Below, piece after piece: positions 23,359-34,374 of a stretch of DNA of 64,000 bases. The notes under the pieces were generated by a model, which had not been told where the DNA came from, made no database searches, and saw nothing but the letters and a program-made list of their open reading frames with translations. The stretch comes from Ceratopteris richardii (taxonomy: Eukaryota > Streptophyta > Polypodiopsida > Polypodiales > Pteridaceae). Made by a program: the position numbers and the translations under genes. Positions within the stretch are counted from its first letter, which is position 1. Each line of letters opens with the position of its first letter. The DNA lies in contig CM035416.1 in the NCBI GenBank assembly GCA_020310875.1, forward strand, positions 78,683,778-78,747,777, written 5' to 3'.

Positions 23359-24026
23359 AAGGCATACATCTCCTGCACCCTATCTCCTGCACCCTCAATG
23401 TCATATGCTGTACCATTAGGCAAGTGCACACATCCACAACTCTCACCTGATAATCGACAAAACCACTCACGATGTGGAGTAACATGAAAACTGGCTAATG
23501 CATCAAGCAACCAAGCCATATGTGTACCATCCAATGAATAAGAGGAATCCTGAGATGAACCATAGGAGAAAGTGATATCACCATCACTGGCATAATCAAC
23601 TGCCATAGAATCTCCTGAAATCACTACCTGACCTGTATCACGTGCATCTCTTTGACGTCGTCCTCGCATCCGCCTGAAGCAACGTTGTCGAATATGGCCC
23701 TCATGACCACAATGGCAACATCGAAGTCGTCGATGTGATCTATGTCTCACATGAGTCAATGGACTCGCATACATATCATGTAGTCTCTGCCATAATGCAC
23801 TACTTGTCTCCTCATACATAACAGACTCATATATAGAATCCACAAGCTGTAATCGGATAGTGGAGCTGGCCAATGCATCCATATCCATCCATACGTGGTC
23901 GGGCATGTCATGAGGCCTCTGTGCATCTCTATGCACATACATGTGTAACCTTGCACGAACCAATGTATGCCACATCTGAGCTTTCCATCTCGGGAAGTCA
24001 GTACCATCGAATCGAGAAGACACCAT
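23295..24026 (-). CDS. D ORF a: gag with zinc knuckle and protease start
   Basis: A 243-aa frame on the minus strand. It opens MVSSRFDGTDFPRWKAQMW, a typical copia gag start. The gag core is shortened, and a canonical CX2CX4HX4C knuckle (CCHCGHEGHIRQRC) follows at about residues 104-117. The protease motif reads WLLDALASFHVTP, where copia proteases usually have D-S-G, so the catalytic triplet is altered. The last residues are out of frame because of a 14-bp tandem duplication (23368-23395). Confidence 0.72.
   Translation of the reverse strand: MVSSRFDGTDFPRWKAQMWHTLVRARLHMYVHRDAQRPHDMPDHVWMDMDALASSTIRLQLVDSIYESVMYEETSSALWQRLHDMYASPLTHVRHRSHRRLRCCHCGHEGHIRQRCFRRMRGRRQRDARDTGQVVISGDSMAVDYASDGDITFSYGSSQDSSYSLDGTHMAWLLDALASFHVTPHREWFCRLSGESCGCVHLPNGTAYDIEGAGDRVQEMYALCYLVEHHLYSDMYAMCLHSL
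23368..23395. repeat. 14-bp tandem duplication causing a frameshift in D
   Basis: ATCTCCTGCACCCT occurs twice in direct succession (23368-23381 and 23382-23395). Its length is not a multiple of three, and it lies exactly where the coding frame passes from ORF a to ORF b, so one copy explains the break. Confidence 0.88.
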
Positions 24027-25722
24027 GCTAGCAATCCAAGACTAGCAATGTAATAAGAGACTAGAAACGATACTCTATCCTCAATAGGATCACGCATGCA
24101 TATCCATATGCATAACTCACATCATAAATGTCTCGATGGAGAAGGAACCATGTGAACCACCTGTCACATAACCATGCATCTAGCGTGCATATAAAACCAT
24201 GAGCATAAGCCTGCTCACCAAGTCTTGAAAGTGACCAAGAAGATGTGAAATAATCCTGAGAAAAATTTGACAGAGTATCCCCTGTAAACTGCGCAATCAA
24301 ACAAGATAACCAATATCAAAGGAACAATGAGTAATCTCTCACCACCTGTCACTGATGTAATCAAGGATAATGACAAATACATATGCCCATAAACTAATGG
24401 CAATACATGCCAATACAATGGCAATACAACTCCCACTCAAGAATAAATCCTGCAAGATGGTCCAATCTATCACAAATAACCTGTGACCAAGTCCAAGTGA
24501 ATGGAGATAGTCAATGATCCAAAGCTATCGCACAAGCTTCAAGATCCACTAGAGCTCTCTTCTAGCATAAAAGCCGATGAAATTTCGACAGCATCTCCTC
24601 TGTAAAATGGACTCTAGAACCAAATAAACCATGTGGGAATCACCATCCACAACATCAAATCAATGAACATTTGCTAATAGAATAGCAAATCATGGTGACA
24701 AACAAGTGTGCAATTGAGGTTCCAATCTCGATCATGTACCTGCAAAGAAAACAAAGATACAAGTACTAACTAAGATCCAATCAATCTCTCATATAATGAT
24801 GTGCAATCGAAAAGTAAATCCATAACCAAGTGGCATAAGCAAGCTATAGAACACAATGCCACTATGCATCCATGATCAAACTCATGATGACATAAACCTC
24901 AAAAAAGAGTATACCACAATGTCATCTTACATGCCAAACATATGACAAGATCATGCTCTACTCTCATATGGAGGAGCTACCACAATGATCATACATGTAA
25001 AATGCCTTGAAGCTCTGAAAATAAGAGCTTGCACACCAGAAATTCTCTCAAAGAAGCTCCAAAGCAAATTCAACCTCCAAGTGCAATTAGGGTTCTTATA
25101 GTATAAATGTGCTGCTCTGTGTTTTGCTGTTTCAGAGGTGATAGCCTCTAAATCTGAAATTTTTGCTTTCAACAAACTTCAAGATCTAAATCTTGGCTAC
25201 GTAACGACATAAAGAACACCTCAATCGGAGGTGCGTAGCTCAAGATATGCTCAAAACAAGCACCTACTGTCAATTTCACTTTCACTTGCAACAGTACTGC
25301 TCTGTATTCTGCGATTTCGGCAACCTAAAATTCAGAATCTGAATCTGACTTCTTCTATAAAGTTGTAGCTATCTTTTCAAGCTACGCACAGCAAGTTGAA
25401 TCATCGCATTCCGAGCTGTAGAACTCAAGTTATGACTCAAAAACCGAGCTGCTTTCCTACTCAATGTAGATTCGCTTTGTACAACAGTCTGCGTTTTTCG
25501 AATTTTCGGCACTCTAAAAGTCCAAATCAGGTTCTGCGCCCTTCTGTGAAGTTGTAGTCCTCTGTGTTAGCTACGCATAAAACTTTAAAACGCATCAATA
25601 CGAGCTTGGTAGCTGAAGTTATGGCTGAAATGCTGAACTGCTGTTGAGAGATGCCGACCTGCACTTCTACCTCTTCTGACCTAAGCTTCCATTGAAGCTT
25701 CTTGCACACAAGCCTTCAGCAT
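24027..25722 (-). other. D 5' leader, non-coding, with diverged internal repeats
   Basis: About 1.7 kb between the primer site and gag of D, without a convincing open frame. Its upstream part (about 25107-25650) holds three diverged copies of a unit of roughly 185-193 bp. Landmarks are a TCTGYGTTTT/TCTGTATTCTGCGATTTC-like start at 25113, 25297 and 25487 and a later AGCTACGCA-like block. Confidence 0.6.
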
Positions 25723-25734
25723 GCTCTGATACCA
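25723..25734 (-). promoter_or_regulatory. D primer-binding site
   Basis: The minus strand reads TGGTATCAGAGC, exactly complementary to the 3' end of plant initiator-Met tRNA as used by copia elements, one base from the LTR end. Confidence 0.9.
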
Positions 25735-25735
25735 A

Positions 25736-25924
25736 TGAAGGGCTTTGGTGTGCAAAACAAGAGGAGGAAGGAGGAGATGGAGCGAGAGAGAAGAGAGGAG
25801 AGACGTGCGGACATGCGTGGGAGCCTCGAAACCCACATAATGATCTTTCTTGAGGCAATGCTCTATATATGATGTATATATATGAATATGGGGGTAAGGT
25901 CACATGACCCTTACATCCCCAACA
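25736..25924 (-). repeat. D 5' LTR
   Basis: The same 189 bp as the copy at 21968, with TG...CA ends. It is followed by the target duplication CATGC at 25925. Confidence 0.92.
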
Positions 25925-27715
25925 CATGCATGCTTGGAAAAATCATCAATGAAAGTCACAAAGTAAAGAGGGTTTCGAAACGAAGGTGTCTGCATAGGAC
26001 CATAGACATCACTATGTACAAGCTGCAATTTCTGAATAACTGGAACTGAACCATCTTTTGGAAAGGAGGAACGCTGCATTTTGCCCAAAATACAGCCTTC
26101 ACATACATGTTTACCGAGTGCCTCAATTTTGGGCAAAGAGGACACCATTGTAGATTTCTGCAAGTGTAGCAAACTAGCAAAATTCAGATGACCAAAGTGT
26201 GCATGCCATAACTTTGCATCTGACATAGCCCGAGAATCATGTACTGCACATACTGAATCATTCACAGATCTTTCATAGTCTATGAGCTTATACAACCCAC
26301 GCCATAAAATGCCAGAAGCAATAATCACGTCGCCATTTGACATATCATGAATTGTACACCTATCATCAATAAATTTCACAACCAAGCCAATCTTGGCTAA
26401 AGCTGAAACCGATAATAGATCCTTCTTGATCCCTGGCACAAATAAAGCATCTAAGAAAGTGAAAGAACTACCATCAGTAGTAGTCAGAATGATCTTACCA
26501 ACTCCCATAACAGGATATGAGGATTTGTTTGCACATGTAACAATATTCCATGTAGGGGAAGGCTCGAGTGAAGAGAAGAGACTGTGCTGCGAGGTAATAT
26601 GTTTGGTCACCCCATTATCAAAGTACAAAACATCTGAGTCTATTGCAGACATGCATTGCTCATGAGAAGATGGGTCAAAACTGCAAACAGTAGTAAACAC
26701 CCATTCTTCATCCTGCATAAGATTAGCAGACTCTGTTTTCGGTGTGGAGGCCTCCACAACAACCATTCCATCCTCCTTCTTCTTTGCCTCTTTAGCAACC
26801 AATTTTGGACAACCCTTAATAACATGATCATTTCCTTTACAATATTTGCAAAACAATTTCTGCTTTTTTGAGTTTTTCTTATCTTTGTTTTCCTTCTTTG
26901 AATGTGCAGCATTTGTAGATTTATGCTTACTAGTAGAAGAGCTCCATTTTCCTTTTCCCTTCTAACTAGTGAGGAAATCTTGATCTGCAACATGCATAAT
27001 AGACCTATTCTGCTTGGAATAATCTTCCTGCAACTGAACAGAAAGTAACTCTTCAAATGTAAAGGCATTTGGGTTGGCTTTCATCATCAAACAAAGAGTA
27101 GAAGAAAAACTCTAATATGATTCGGGAAGGCCATCCAGAAGAGTTTGCACAAGTGAACTGTCAAGAAGGACTTCATCAACAGAAATCAATTGTTCTTTTA
27201 AATCCTTGATCTTTGTCAAAAAACTATCCATAGAATCACCTTCATTCATGTGCTCAGTCTCCAACTTTTTTCGGAGGTAAGCAACATGAGTTTCATTCCT
27301 AGCATGGTACAATGTGGTAAGTGTATCCCAAGCATCCTTAGCTGTTATACAAGAGCGAGTGTGAGGAATAATGGCATGTTTGACAGAAAAAGCTATCAAT
27401 GCATGTGCATGAGCATCTCTGCCATCCCAAATAATTTTTCTCTATAGTAGGTACAAGAGAAACAGTAGCACGAACATGAATCTACAGAATATCACCATCT
27501 TTGACACCATCTGCATCAACTTCAGTACCTATATTTGCAGTACCTATATTTGTAGATATAATAGGACGTCTTTCAACACCCTGCACAATGTTCCATAGTC
27601 CTTTTGTGACCAATACATGTTGCATCATATAAGCCCACAATGGATAATTGGTACCATCCAACTTATCCTCAATAGCCAACATACGGAATACATCACTACT
27701 TTTAGCCATGCCCAC
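25925..27715 (-). pseudogene. C gag, protease and first half of integrase
   Basis: The minus-strand start at 27715 gives MGMAKSSDVFRMLAIEDKL and DGTNYPLWAYMMQHVL, a typical copia gag N-terminus. 27112-27399 carries the gag core (LTTLYHARNETHVAYLRKKL). The 318-aa frame 25900-26856 opens with a zinc knuckle CKYCKGNDHVIKGC, then protease with YFDNGVTKHITSQHSLF (the usual DSG reads DNG), LDALFVPGIKKDLLSVS, then the pre-integrase module (KLWHAHFGHLNFASL, CEGCILGKM) and the integrase start (HSDVYGPM, FVTFIDDFSKHAC), where D interrupts it. Two or more frame changes lie in gag. Confidence 0.82.
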
Positions 27716-28050
27716 TGACTAAAATACCTTGATGCAAAAAAATGACTATATTTAAAAAAGTTGAACAGAAGTACTCTCACAAGTTGTGCTAAACTTGTAG
27801 CAGACTTCGAGACACTTATATTGGTGGACCGAAATTGGTATATGTCTTTGGCACAAAAAGGCAAAATAGCCTACAATAATGCTGTGATAGTGCATTTGGA
27901 GGCCGAAATGAGCTTAGATCATGATTTCGGCACTAGAAAACAAAGCTATTTTGATCTACTAATCACCCAGAGTATATGTACCAAGTTTCATGTGACTCTA
28001 AGACTGTGACCGGAGGGGTGTCGACGATGCCCTAGATGAAGCGGTGACCT
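27716..28050. other. C leader
   Basis: About 330 bp between the gag start and primer site of element C, without a convincing coding frame. This is the expected place of a short untranslated leader. Confidence 0.55.
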
Positions 28051-28062
28051 ACTCCGATACCA
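28051..28062 (-). promoter_or_regulatory. C primer-binding site
   Basis: The minus strand reads TGGTATCGGAGT two bases after the LTR end CCAACA. The first eight bases match the initiator-Met site and the rest differ slightly. Confidence 0.8.
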
Positions 28063-28064
28063 AT

Positions 28065-28287
28065 TGTTGGAGTTAGATGTCTACGGAAGCATGCAAACAA
28101 CACAAGGAAGAAGAAGAAGATGTTTGGAGCACAACACACAATACTGAATGAATTATCACTAGAGTGTACAAAGATAAGGGCAATAGGTGTATATACAAGC
28201 TGGGGGAAAAAAACCTCCTAAAGAGGGGAAAAAGTGACTCAACTGTCCTAAAGTGTTCAGACACATCACTACCTAAATATATCAACA
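28065..28287 (-). repeat. C 5' LTR
   Basis: 223 bp with plus-strand ends TGTTGGAG and ATCAACA. The first 90 bp match the remnant at 20078. The target duplication TCATT follows at 28288. Confidence 0.88.
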
Positions 28288-28670
28288 TCATTTTCATTGA
28301 TTTGAAGCTTCATTTGGTCTCTCATATAGTGCCCTGAACATTTCCAAAGTTTCAAGTTATTTGACTATGTGAGTTGTGAGAAATTGCCAACTTTGTGAAG
28401 GTATATCTCTGCACACAGGCAGATAGTGTTGCAAACACGTAGCCTATTTTGCAGAGGGTGGTTCTCCTAGCTAGAATATCCATTTGGGATGATTTAAAGC
28501 TTGTTCGGTAGCACTTATAGTCTACTATAATTTTGTATAATTTTAGTTTAATTCTTTGTATTGGTGCAGAGAAGAGTTCAGAATAGTGATCATATATCAC
28601 TGCATGTGGACCTAGTGGAGGGTAGGCATCTTCCATTGTTGCATTGGGGTGCTAGAATCATCCCCCATCT
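28288..28670 (+). repeat. B 5' LTR, second part
   Basis: Resumes the LTR of B (TTTTCATTGATTT.AAGCTTCATTTGG...) and matches 49465-49844 to the end CATCCCCCATC. The final A of the LTR is T here. The primer site follows one base later. Confidence 0.9.
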
Positions 28671-28671
28671 G

Positions 28672-28683
28672 TGGTATCAAAGA
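28672..28683 (+). promoter_or_regulatory. B primer-binding site
   Basis: TGGTATCAAAGA lies next to the LTR end and resembles the initiator-Met primer site of copia elements (first nine bases close to consensus). Confidence 0.8.
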
Positions 28684-29004
28684 CATTTTGGAGGCTTGGA
28701 AACATTAGTGGGCATCATATTGGAGACTTGAAGGGATCAAGACAACTCATGGAAGCACAAAGAGGACTTATCAAAGCAAGAAGACATGGAAAGGGGGCTA
28801 CGTTGATCGAGATCTCAACTAGTCAAAGGTTAGCAAGGGGGAAGCTATCAAAAGGTAATATCAACACCTTCTAAAGCATACAAAAACTTGAGGAAAAGCT
28901 AGAGGAGCATCTTAGAGCTCAGTATGGCTGAGTATAATGCACAAATAGAGAAGTTAGAGAAAGGCAATTATCAACCATAGAAATTTAGAGTTAGCAACTA
29001 ACTT

Positions 29005-30071
29005 ATGGGCAAAGGATTGTGGGGATTAGTGAGCGGCATGGAGCCAATGCCTCACGTACATGATCCAACACTTCAAGGGTAGATTAAGGAACTTAATGAA
29101 TGGATAGAAAGTGATAGAGTTTCATATTCATTCTCTCCCAACACATAGGAAATAGCATGATAAGGCATATACAAGACTTGGACACATCCAAGAAGGTTTG
29201 GGAGACCTTGGAGAGATTGTACTCTTCATCAACCAAGGCAAGGAAGATTCAGCTCAAGAATGAGCTAAATAATCTTAGGAAAGCACCAAGTACTAACATA
29301 AATGAGTACATTTTGAAGGTTAAGGATCTTGCAGTTGTCCTATGCTCAATTGGGAGCCAAATCAAAGATGAAGATCTTGTCGCACACACTCTCAATTGCT
29401 TGAGAGAGGATGGAAGGTGGAAAGCATTCACCACATCAGTTTATGTGAGGGATTCCCTACCAAAATTTGATCAATTAGTAACAATGATGGTGACCGAGGA
29501 GATGAACCAAGGAGGTTCACAATCAAAGGGCAACAAAGCCCAAGTTTTCTATTTAGGTAGAGGCAGAGCCAAAAGAGGTGGACAAAACTCCCAAGGTAGA
29601 GGGAGAGGAAGGTCAAACTCAAGATCAAGCAACCAAGAAGGCTCTAAACAAAGCTATGGATCAAGAGGAAGAGGAAGGAGTAGAGGAATAGGAGGAAGAT
29701 CACATGGAGGAGAAGCATCCAATGGAGAATGCTACAATTGTGGAAAACCGGGCCATTATGTAAGAGATTGTTGGTCCAAAGGAGGAGACAATCAAGGATA
29801 CAAAAGGAACAAAGGTAATTATGATAGTACTTCAACAAATTTAGAAAACAAGAACTTGCTTATGATGTATGGTTCAAGTGAAAGACTCAATTCAAAATTT
29901 ACATGGTACATTGATAGTGGTAATAATGATATGAGTTGTAATAAATATGTTTTCTTTAATTTACACTCACCCATAACTCAAGGAAATGTAGAGACAGGGA
30001 ATGACACTGAGCACAAGATTACACATGTGGGAGATGTTGCATTGAATGGATCTCAAAGCTCAAGGTGTTGA
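29005..30071 (+). pseudogene. B gag and protease start
   Basis: MGKGLWGLVSG at 29005 matches the A1 gag start but lies in another frame, and stops follow. The main open frame 29157-30071 (304 aa) has the gag core (DLDTSKKVWETLERLYSSST, KVKDLAVVLCSIGSQI), a Gly/Arg/Ser-rich basic stretch, a canonical CX2CX4HX4C knuckle (CYNCGKPGHYVRDC, near residues 192-205), and the protease start FTWYIDSGNNDMSC with a D-S-G triplet. The protease then runs out of frame. The structural part is well preserved but the reading frame is interrupted on both sides. Confidence 0.82.
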
Positions 30072-31183
30072 AGGATGTGTTGCATGTGCCGACCATCACA
30101 AAGAACTTGGTTTTGATAGGTCAAATGGTTGGAAGAGGTTATGAGGTGAGGTTCAATGATCAAGGATGTTTTGTTGAAGAGCCCATGGGACTAAAAGCTC
30201 ATAGAAAAAGGAAAGAAGCAAGGAAGACTCTTCACCATGGAGGTAAAGCCATCCACCCCTCACACTGTCTACTTGTCAATTGGAAATAAATAGATTACAG
30301 AAATTGACTTATGGCATAAATGAATGGGACACCTAAACTTACAAAGGATGAAGGACATGCAAAGGAAGGACTTGGTGAGTGGTCTACGTAATCTTACATC
30401 TCAAAATATGCAACATTTGTGCCATGCTTGTCAATTAGGGAAACAAAGCAGATTTCCATTCAAGAAGGGAGCATATGTAAACAATGAAGTGTTGAATCTC
30501 ATACACACACAAATGTATGGGGAACTACAAGGGAGCCATCCATTGGAGGTAATAGATGCTTTGTCACATTTATAGATGATCATTCAAGGTTTGTTTGGAT
30601 GTATTGCATGAAGTCAAAGTCAGAAGTGTTTTAGCACTTCAAGAGGTTCAAAAACCTAGTGGAGAAGGAAACATGGGAGTATATAAAGACTCTCAGATCA
30701 GATGGAGGGGGCGAGTATTTTTCAAATGAATTTTCAGATTTTCTACATGACCATGGAATCAAAAGGAAATTCACTTACAGGTATACACCTCAACAAAATG
30801 GGGTGGCAGAGAGGAAGAATAGATACATAGCAGAAGTGGCTAGAGGTTTGTTAAATGAAATGAATGTTCCTAACTCTTATTGGGCTGATGCAACAAATAT
30901 AGCCACATACATTATGAATAGGTGTCCAACCTCAAGAGTACATGGAGTTACACCTTATGAAGCTTGGTGTGGTAAGAAACCCAACCTTTCACATCTAAAA
31001 GTATTTGATTGTGTGTGTTATGTTCACATACCTCAAGAATTGAGACACAAGTTAGACCCCAAGGTAGATAGGTGTATATTTCTTGGATATTATTCAGAGA
31101 AAAAGGATTTAAGATGCTATAATCCTTGCACCAAAGAGCTTAAGGTGTCTAGGGATGTAATATTTGATGAGTTTCTACCTTGA
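30065..31183 (+). pseudogene. B pol: pre-integrase and integrase
   Basis: 30065-30289 holds the end of protease (LKDVLHVPTITKNLVLIGQM). 30324-30575 is the pre-integrase zinc module (GHLNLQRMKDMQ, then CHACQLGKQSRFPF). 30659-31183 is the second half of the integrase (RSDGGGEYFSNEF, YTPQQNGVAERKNR, ADATNIATYIMNR, DRCIFLGYYSEKKDLRCYNP). The catalytic core is split by a stop and frame changes around 30570-30660. Confidence 0.82.
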
Positions 31184-31258
31184 TATGGTAGTAGAGATGT
31201 GTTGTAGGTTGATGATGCATATGAAGCCGAGAAGAAGTTCAAAGAGCAACAACAAAGC

Positions 31259-32202
31259 ATGGAAATAAGTGGTCCAACCACTTCAAGCACACCATCAGAG
31301 GAGAGTACTACATTAGCTTGGCATGGAAGGACAAGGAATGAAGCTCATTCAAATGAAAGAAGTAGCAAGGGAAAGGAAAAGGAAAATGACAAAGACCATC
31401 GATGGGTAGACATGGAATCTACAAGTGATGAAGATATGGAAAAATTAGAAACTCCAGGATTTAAAGCATCTAATCCAAGGAGAAGGAGATTCCTACCACC
31501 TAATGGTGAAGTAAGGTCATCCAATAGGGTTAAATACCTATCTTATGATTCAATCATTGCAAGACACCATGCCTACATGAGTCAAGCTATAGCTTGTGAA
31601 GAACCTAACTTTTTTAAAGAAGAAAATAAGCATAGGGAATGGATTGAAGCCATGGAGGAGGGAACAAAATGATACTTGGTCATTGGTGCCAAGAACAAAG
31701 GACATGAAAGTCATGGAAAACAAATGGGTGTACAAGGTAAAGATGCATGCAGATGGGAGCATCTCTAGGTATGAATCAAGGTTGGTTGCCAAAGGTTTTG
31801 CTCAAACCTATGGCATATACTTTAAGGAAACATTCATTCTAGTATCTAAGATGTCCACATCAGAAGTTTGATTGCAATTTCAACCTCAAATAGTTGGATG
31901 TGAAGAATGCTTTCCTAAATGGAGAGCTTGAAGAGGTAGTCTTCATGGAGCAGCCCAAAGGATTTGAAGATGAGAGGTTTCCACATCATGTATGCAGGCT
32001 AAAGAAGGCTCTTTATGGAATCAAGAAAGCCCCAAGAGCTTGGAACCAAAGACTTGTGGACTACTTGGTAAAATGTGGATACAATCAGAGTCATGCAGAC
32101 CCATCACTCTTTGTGAAGAAGGAAGGTAGCAAACTTGTTTTCATTTATATATATGTTGATGATTTGATCATTATAGGGGATGATGAAGCCAACATCAAGG
32201 AC
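31259..32202 (+). pseudogene. B pol: reverse transcriptase, first part
   Basis: 31259-31672 is the variable linker with the RT entry (EWIEAMEEG). 31596-31871 and 31894-32202 hold the copia RT core: [65 protein letters not shown], and the catalytic box YVDDL at about 32155-32169, which is intact. Frameshifts lie near 31670 and 31870. Element E is inserted at 32203, and the RT resumes at 47154 and then at 48193. Confidence 0.85.
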
Positions 32203-32813
32203 TGTTGGCATACAAGTCATATGAAGAGCGTACAGGTACAACGGAGCAGTCATGCACAATACGGCAACAAGGCCTAATCATTTTTTCCATGAACTATTTC
32301 CAACTTTAGTGATTTTCATCACTACACACACATTGCAAATCCCATTTTTGGTAGAATAGACTCCATTTTGCTCAAGCCGAGGAGTCCTCGAGCTTGAGGA
32401 GTATTAGAATTAGCTACATACCAATTTTCATAATTTTTAGGCTCTATTAGAGCCCTCAAAATGGCTCTAGAACCTAATTTTTAACTAGGCCGGACAGTAG
32501 GTCTGGACAAGGCCAAAGCTAGTCAGAAAACTATAAAAAGAGCTAGAGAGCTCATTTTTGAGGTTAGATTGTTTGTGAATTGAGGTTATGTAAGAGACTT
32601 TTTGACTAATGCAAAGAACTCCATTGTTCCTCTCCTTGTTCTTGCCTTGTGTGCACGTGTGTGTGTATGTGTGTACATGTTTGTGTGCTTCTCACTCACA
32701 CACTTGTGCCATCACTTGCTCATAGTCTTCATACTAGTCCTCACGTCTCCACGGATTGACAATTATGAGGTGGATCTTCTCATGTTGGTACTCACGATTG
32801 TGCTAGAGTGACA
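32203..32813 (+). repeat. E 5' LTR
   Basis: TG...CA ends (TGTTGGCATAC ... TAGAGTGACA). A TATA box TATAAAAAG lies at 32532-32540. A GTGTGTGTATGTGTGTAC simple repeat follows around 32655-32675. A 69-aa open frame inside it (32602-32811) recurs in the other LTR and is not regarded as a gene. Confidence 0.95.
32532..32540 (+). promoter_or_regulatory. E 5' LTR TATA box
   Basis: TATAAAAAG lies in the same LTR position as in the E 3' LTR (46864-46872) and the F LTR (50875-50883), so it is the likely core promoter that starts the genomic RNA. Confidence 0.7.
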
Positions 32814-32820
32814 CCAAATT

Positions 32821-32838
32821 TGGCGCCATTGCCGGGGA
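32821..32838 (+). promoter_or_regulatory. E primer-binding site
   Basis: TGGCGCCATTGCCGGGGA follows the LTR by seven bases. It matches the complement of the 3' end of plant tRNA-Asp (TGGCGCCGTTGCCGGGGA) with one mismatch. This primer is typical of large Athila/Tat-type gypsy elements. Confidence 0.9.
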
Positions 32839-32865
32839 GAGAGCTTCGAGGACGAGCGTGTGATG

Positions 32866-32870
32866 GTAAG
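32866..32870 (+). promoter_or_regulatory. E leader splice-donor-like site
   Basis: GATG|GTAAGA resembles a plant 5' splice site. It lies 28 bases after the primer site, and the same context (GACGAGCGTGTGATGGTAAG) is present in F. It may pair with the acceptor at 42205 to produce an ORF3 mRNA. Confidence 0.5.
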
Positions 32871-33204
32871 ATGTAGAGTTGAGACATTGGAGTCATAGGT
32901 AAGATCCTGTCTTTTCTTATTTTTCTTTATTTTTTTTCTTGTTTTTGCATCACCATCATCACCATCATCATCCCCACCATCTCCCACCTCCATCTCCATC
33001 TTCACAAAAATTTCAGTTTTTGGATCATATTCCACTCCCCACCTCATTTCCCTCATTTCACTTGTGAGAGAGAGTGAGAGAGAGCTTGTGTGCAACTTGT
33101 TTTGTGTGTTTTTGAGCTTTTGCTACAGGTTTTAGCTGTACCACCATCTCCAGCAGCTTGCGCAGGTACAACAGACTCTGCACAGGTCCCGGGACGACGA
33201 CCTC

Positions 33205-33905
33205 TGTCTATCGTGATAGACAGAAAAACTTAATATTTTTTGAATGCATGCATGGCACGATAACCCACACCATTAGAGCACTCCAAATCACCAGAAGTTT
33301 CTAAAAAATTTGCGTTTTTTCAGTCTATCGCGATAGACACCGTCTATCGCGATAGACACCGTCTATCGCGATAGAATGACAGACACCGTCTATCGCGATA
33401 GCCAGACCCACGACAGACGATAGACCCCATCTATCACGACAGACCAAATGACGACGGATGATAGACCTCGTCTATGGTGACAGACACCGTCTATCGCGAT
33501 AGATAGGCCCACGACAGACGATAGACCCCGTCTATCGCGACAGACCAAACCACGACGGACGATAGACCTCGTCTATGGCAACATACCAAACCACGACGAA
33601 CGATAGACCTCGTCTATCGTGAGAGATAGGCCCACGATAGATGACAGACACCGTCTATCATGACATACAGACCCACGATAGACGATAGACAACATCTATC
33701 GCGATAGACACCCGTCTATCACGACAGACACCCGTCTATCGCGACAAACACCCGTCTATCACGACAGACACCCGTCTATCATGACAGACACCCGTCTATC
33801 GCAACAGACACCCGTCTATTGCGACAGACACTCGTCTATCGTGACAGACAGGCCCACGCGACAGTCAGTGTCTATCGGGACAGACACCGTCTATCGCGAT
33901 AGACA
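33205..33905. repeat. E leader minisatellite built on a palindrome
   Basis: A first unit lies at 33205; the dense array runs 33322-33905. The core is GTCTATCGCGATAGAC, a perfect 16-bp palindrome, repeated in irregular spacing with degraded variants (GTCTATCACGACAGAC, CGTCTATGGTGACAGAC and others) and linkers such as ACCC or AGACCCACGA. Many copies can pair with one another, so the genomic RNA leader should fold into strong hairpins. It is not transcribed from a gene of its own as far as can be seen. Confidence 0.9.
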
Positions 33906-34374
33906 AACATTTTCGTCAAAAAATAGAGGGGATCATTAAGAGCTTTTGGAGACAGCAAAGCAAGTGCCAGTGTGTGCAAGCTTGGGAACGTGCTTCCTGG
34001 GCAGACGAGCATAGCAAGAAGGAGCGACTTGAGGTTGGAACATCTCTTAACCCCCTAGGTCCATTCTTAGCATAGGATAAGTGCGAGTATCTATCCAAAT
34101 TGACTAGGAATACGATAGGAATACTCAAGTTCCAAGAGCCTTTAATTTCTCAAGTGTAAGAATAGGAAAAATTGTAGTCGAGGGACAACTTAAAGGAAAA
34201 GAACTTAAACTAAGTGGACGCAGAACATTAAGTACGACACACTTAAGTGCTCCTGACGACACTTAATTAAAGACAAGAAAACACATACAAAGGAACTCAA
34301 AAGGAACAAGTAATTGGTATCAAAGAATCAGCAACGTGGTTGTGCGAGGATCATTGGGTTAATTGTAAGGGCAT
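33906..34374 (+). other. E leader before gag
   Basis: About 470 bp after the palindromic array with no convincing open frame. It aligns loosely with 52400-52938 of F, so it is untranslated leader. Confidence 0.6.

Larger units (their letters stand above)
21968..25924 (-). mobile_element. Copia-derived element D, non-autonomous, inserted in C
   Basis: Two 189-bp LTRs (21968-22156 and 25736-25924), a primer site TGGTATCAGAGC on the minus strand, a purine tract at the other LTR, and a perfect 5-bp target duplication CATGC (21963-21967 and 25925-25929) define the borders exactly. It lies inside the integrase of element C. It encodes copia gag, a protease and a small piece of RT, but no integrase or complete RT/RNase H, so it would need another element for movement. 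The LTRs differ at roughly ten positions by eye, so the insertion is fairly recent compared with B. Confidence 0.92.
20078..28287 (-). mobile_element. Copia element C, minus strand, inserted in the B LTR
   Basis: Bounded by TGTTGGAG at 20078 and ATCAACA at 28287, with a perfect 5-bp target duplication TCATT (20073-20077 and 28288-28292). On the minus strand the order is LTR, primer site, gag, zinc knuckle, protease, pre-integrase, integrase (interrupted by D), then RT. At the 3' end the RT is fused directly to a short LTR remnant near 20165, so RNase H, the polypurine tract and most of the 3' LTR are deleted. Without D the length is about 4.2 kb. Confidence 0.9.

Noticed and set aside
32602..32811. 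ORF of 69 aa, repeated as 70 aa at 46934-47146
   Set aside because: It lies within both LTRs of E and spans a GT-rich simple repeat; the similarity of the two copies follows from LTR identity, not coding selection.
33322..33905. CRISPR-like look of regularly recurring short palindromic repeats
   Set aside because: Spacing is irregular, there are no unique spacers of constant length, no cas genes are present, and the array lies inside the leader of a plant retrotransposon.
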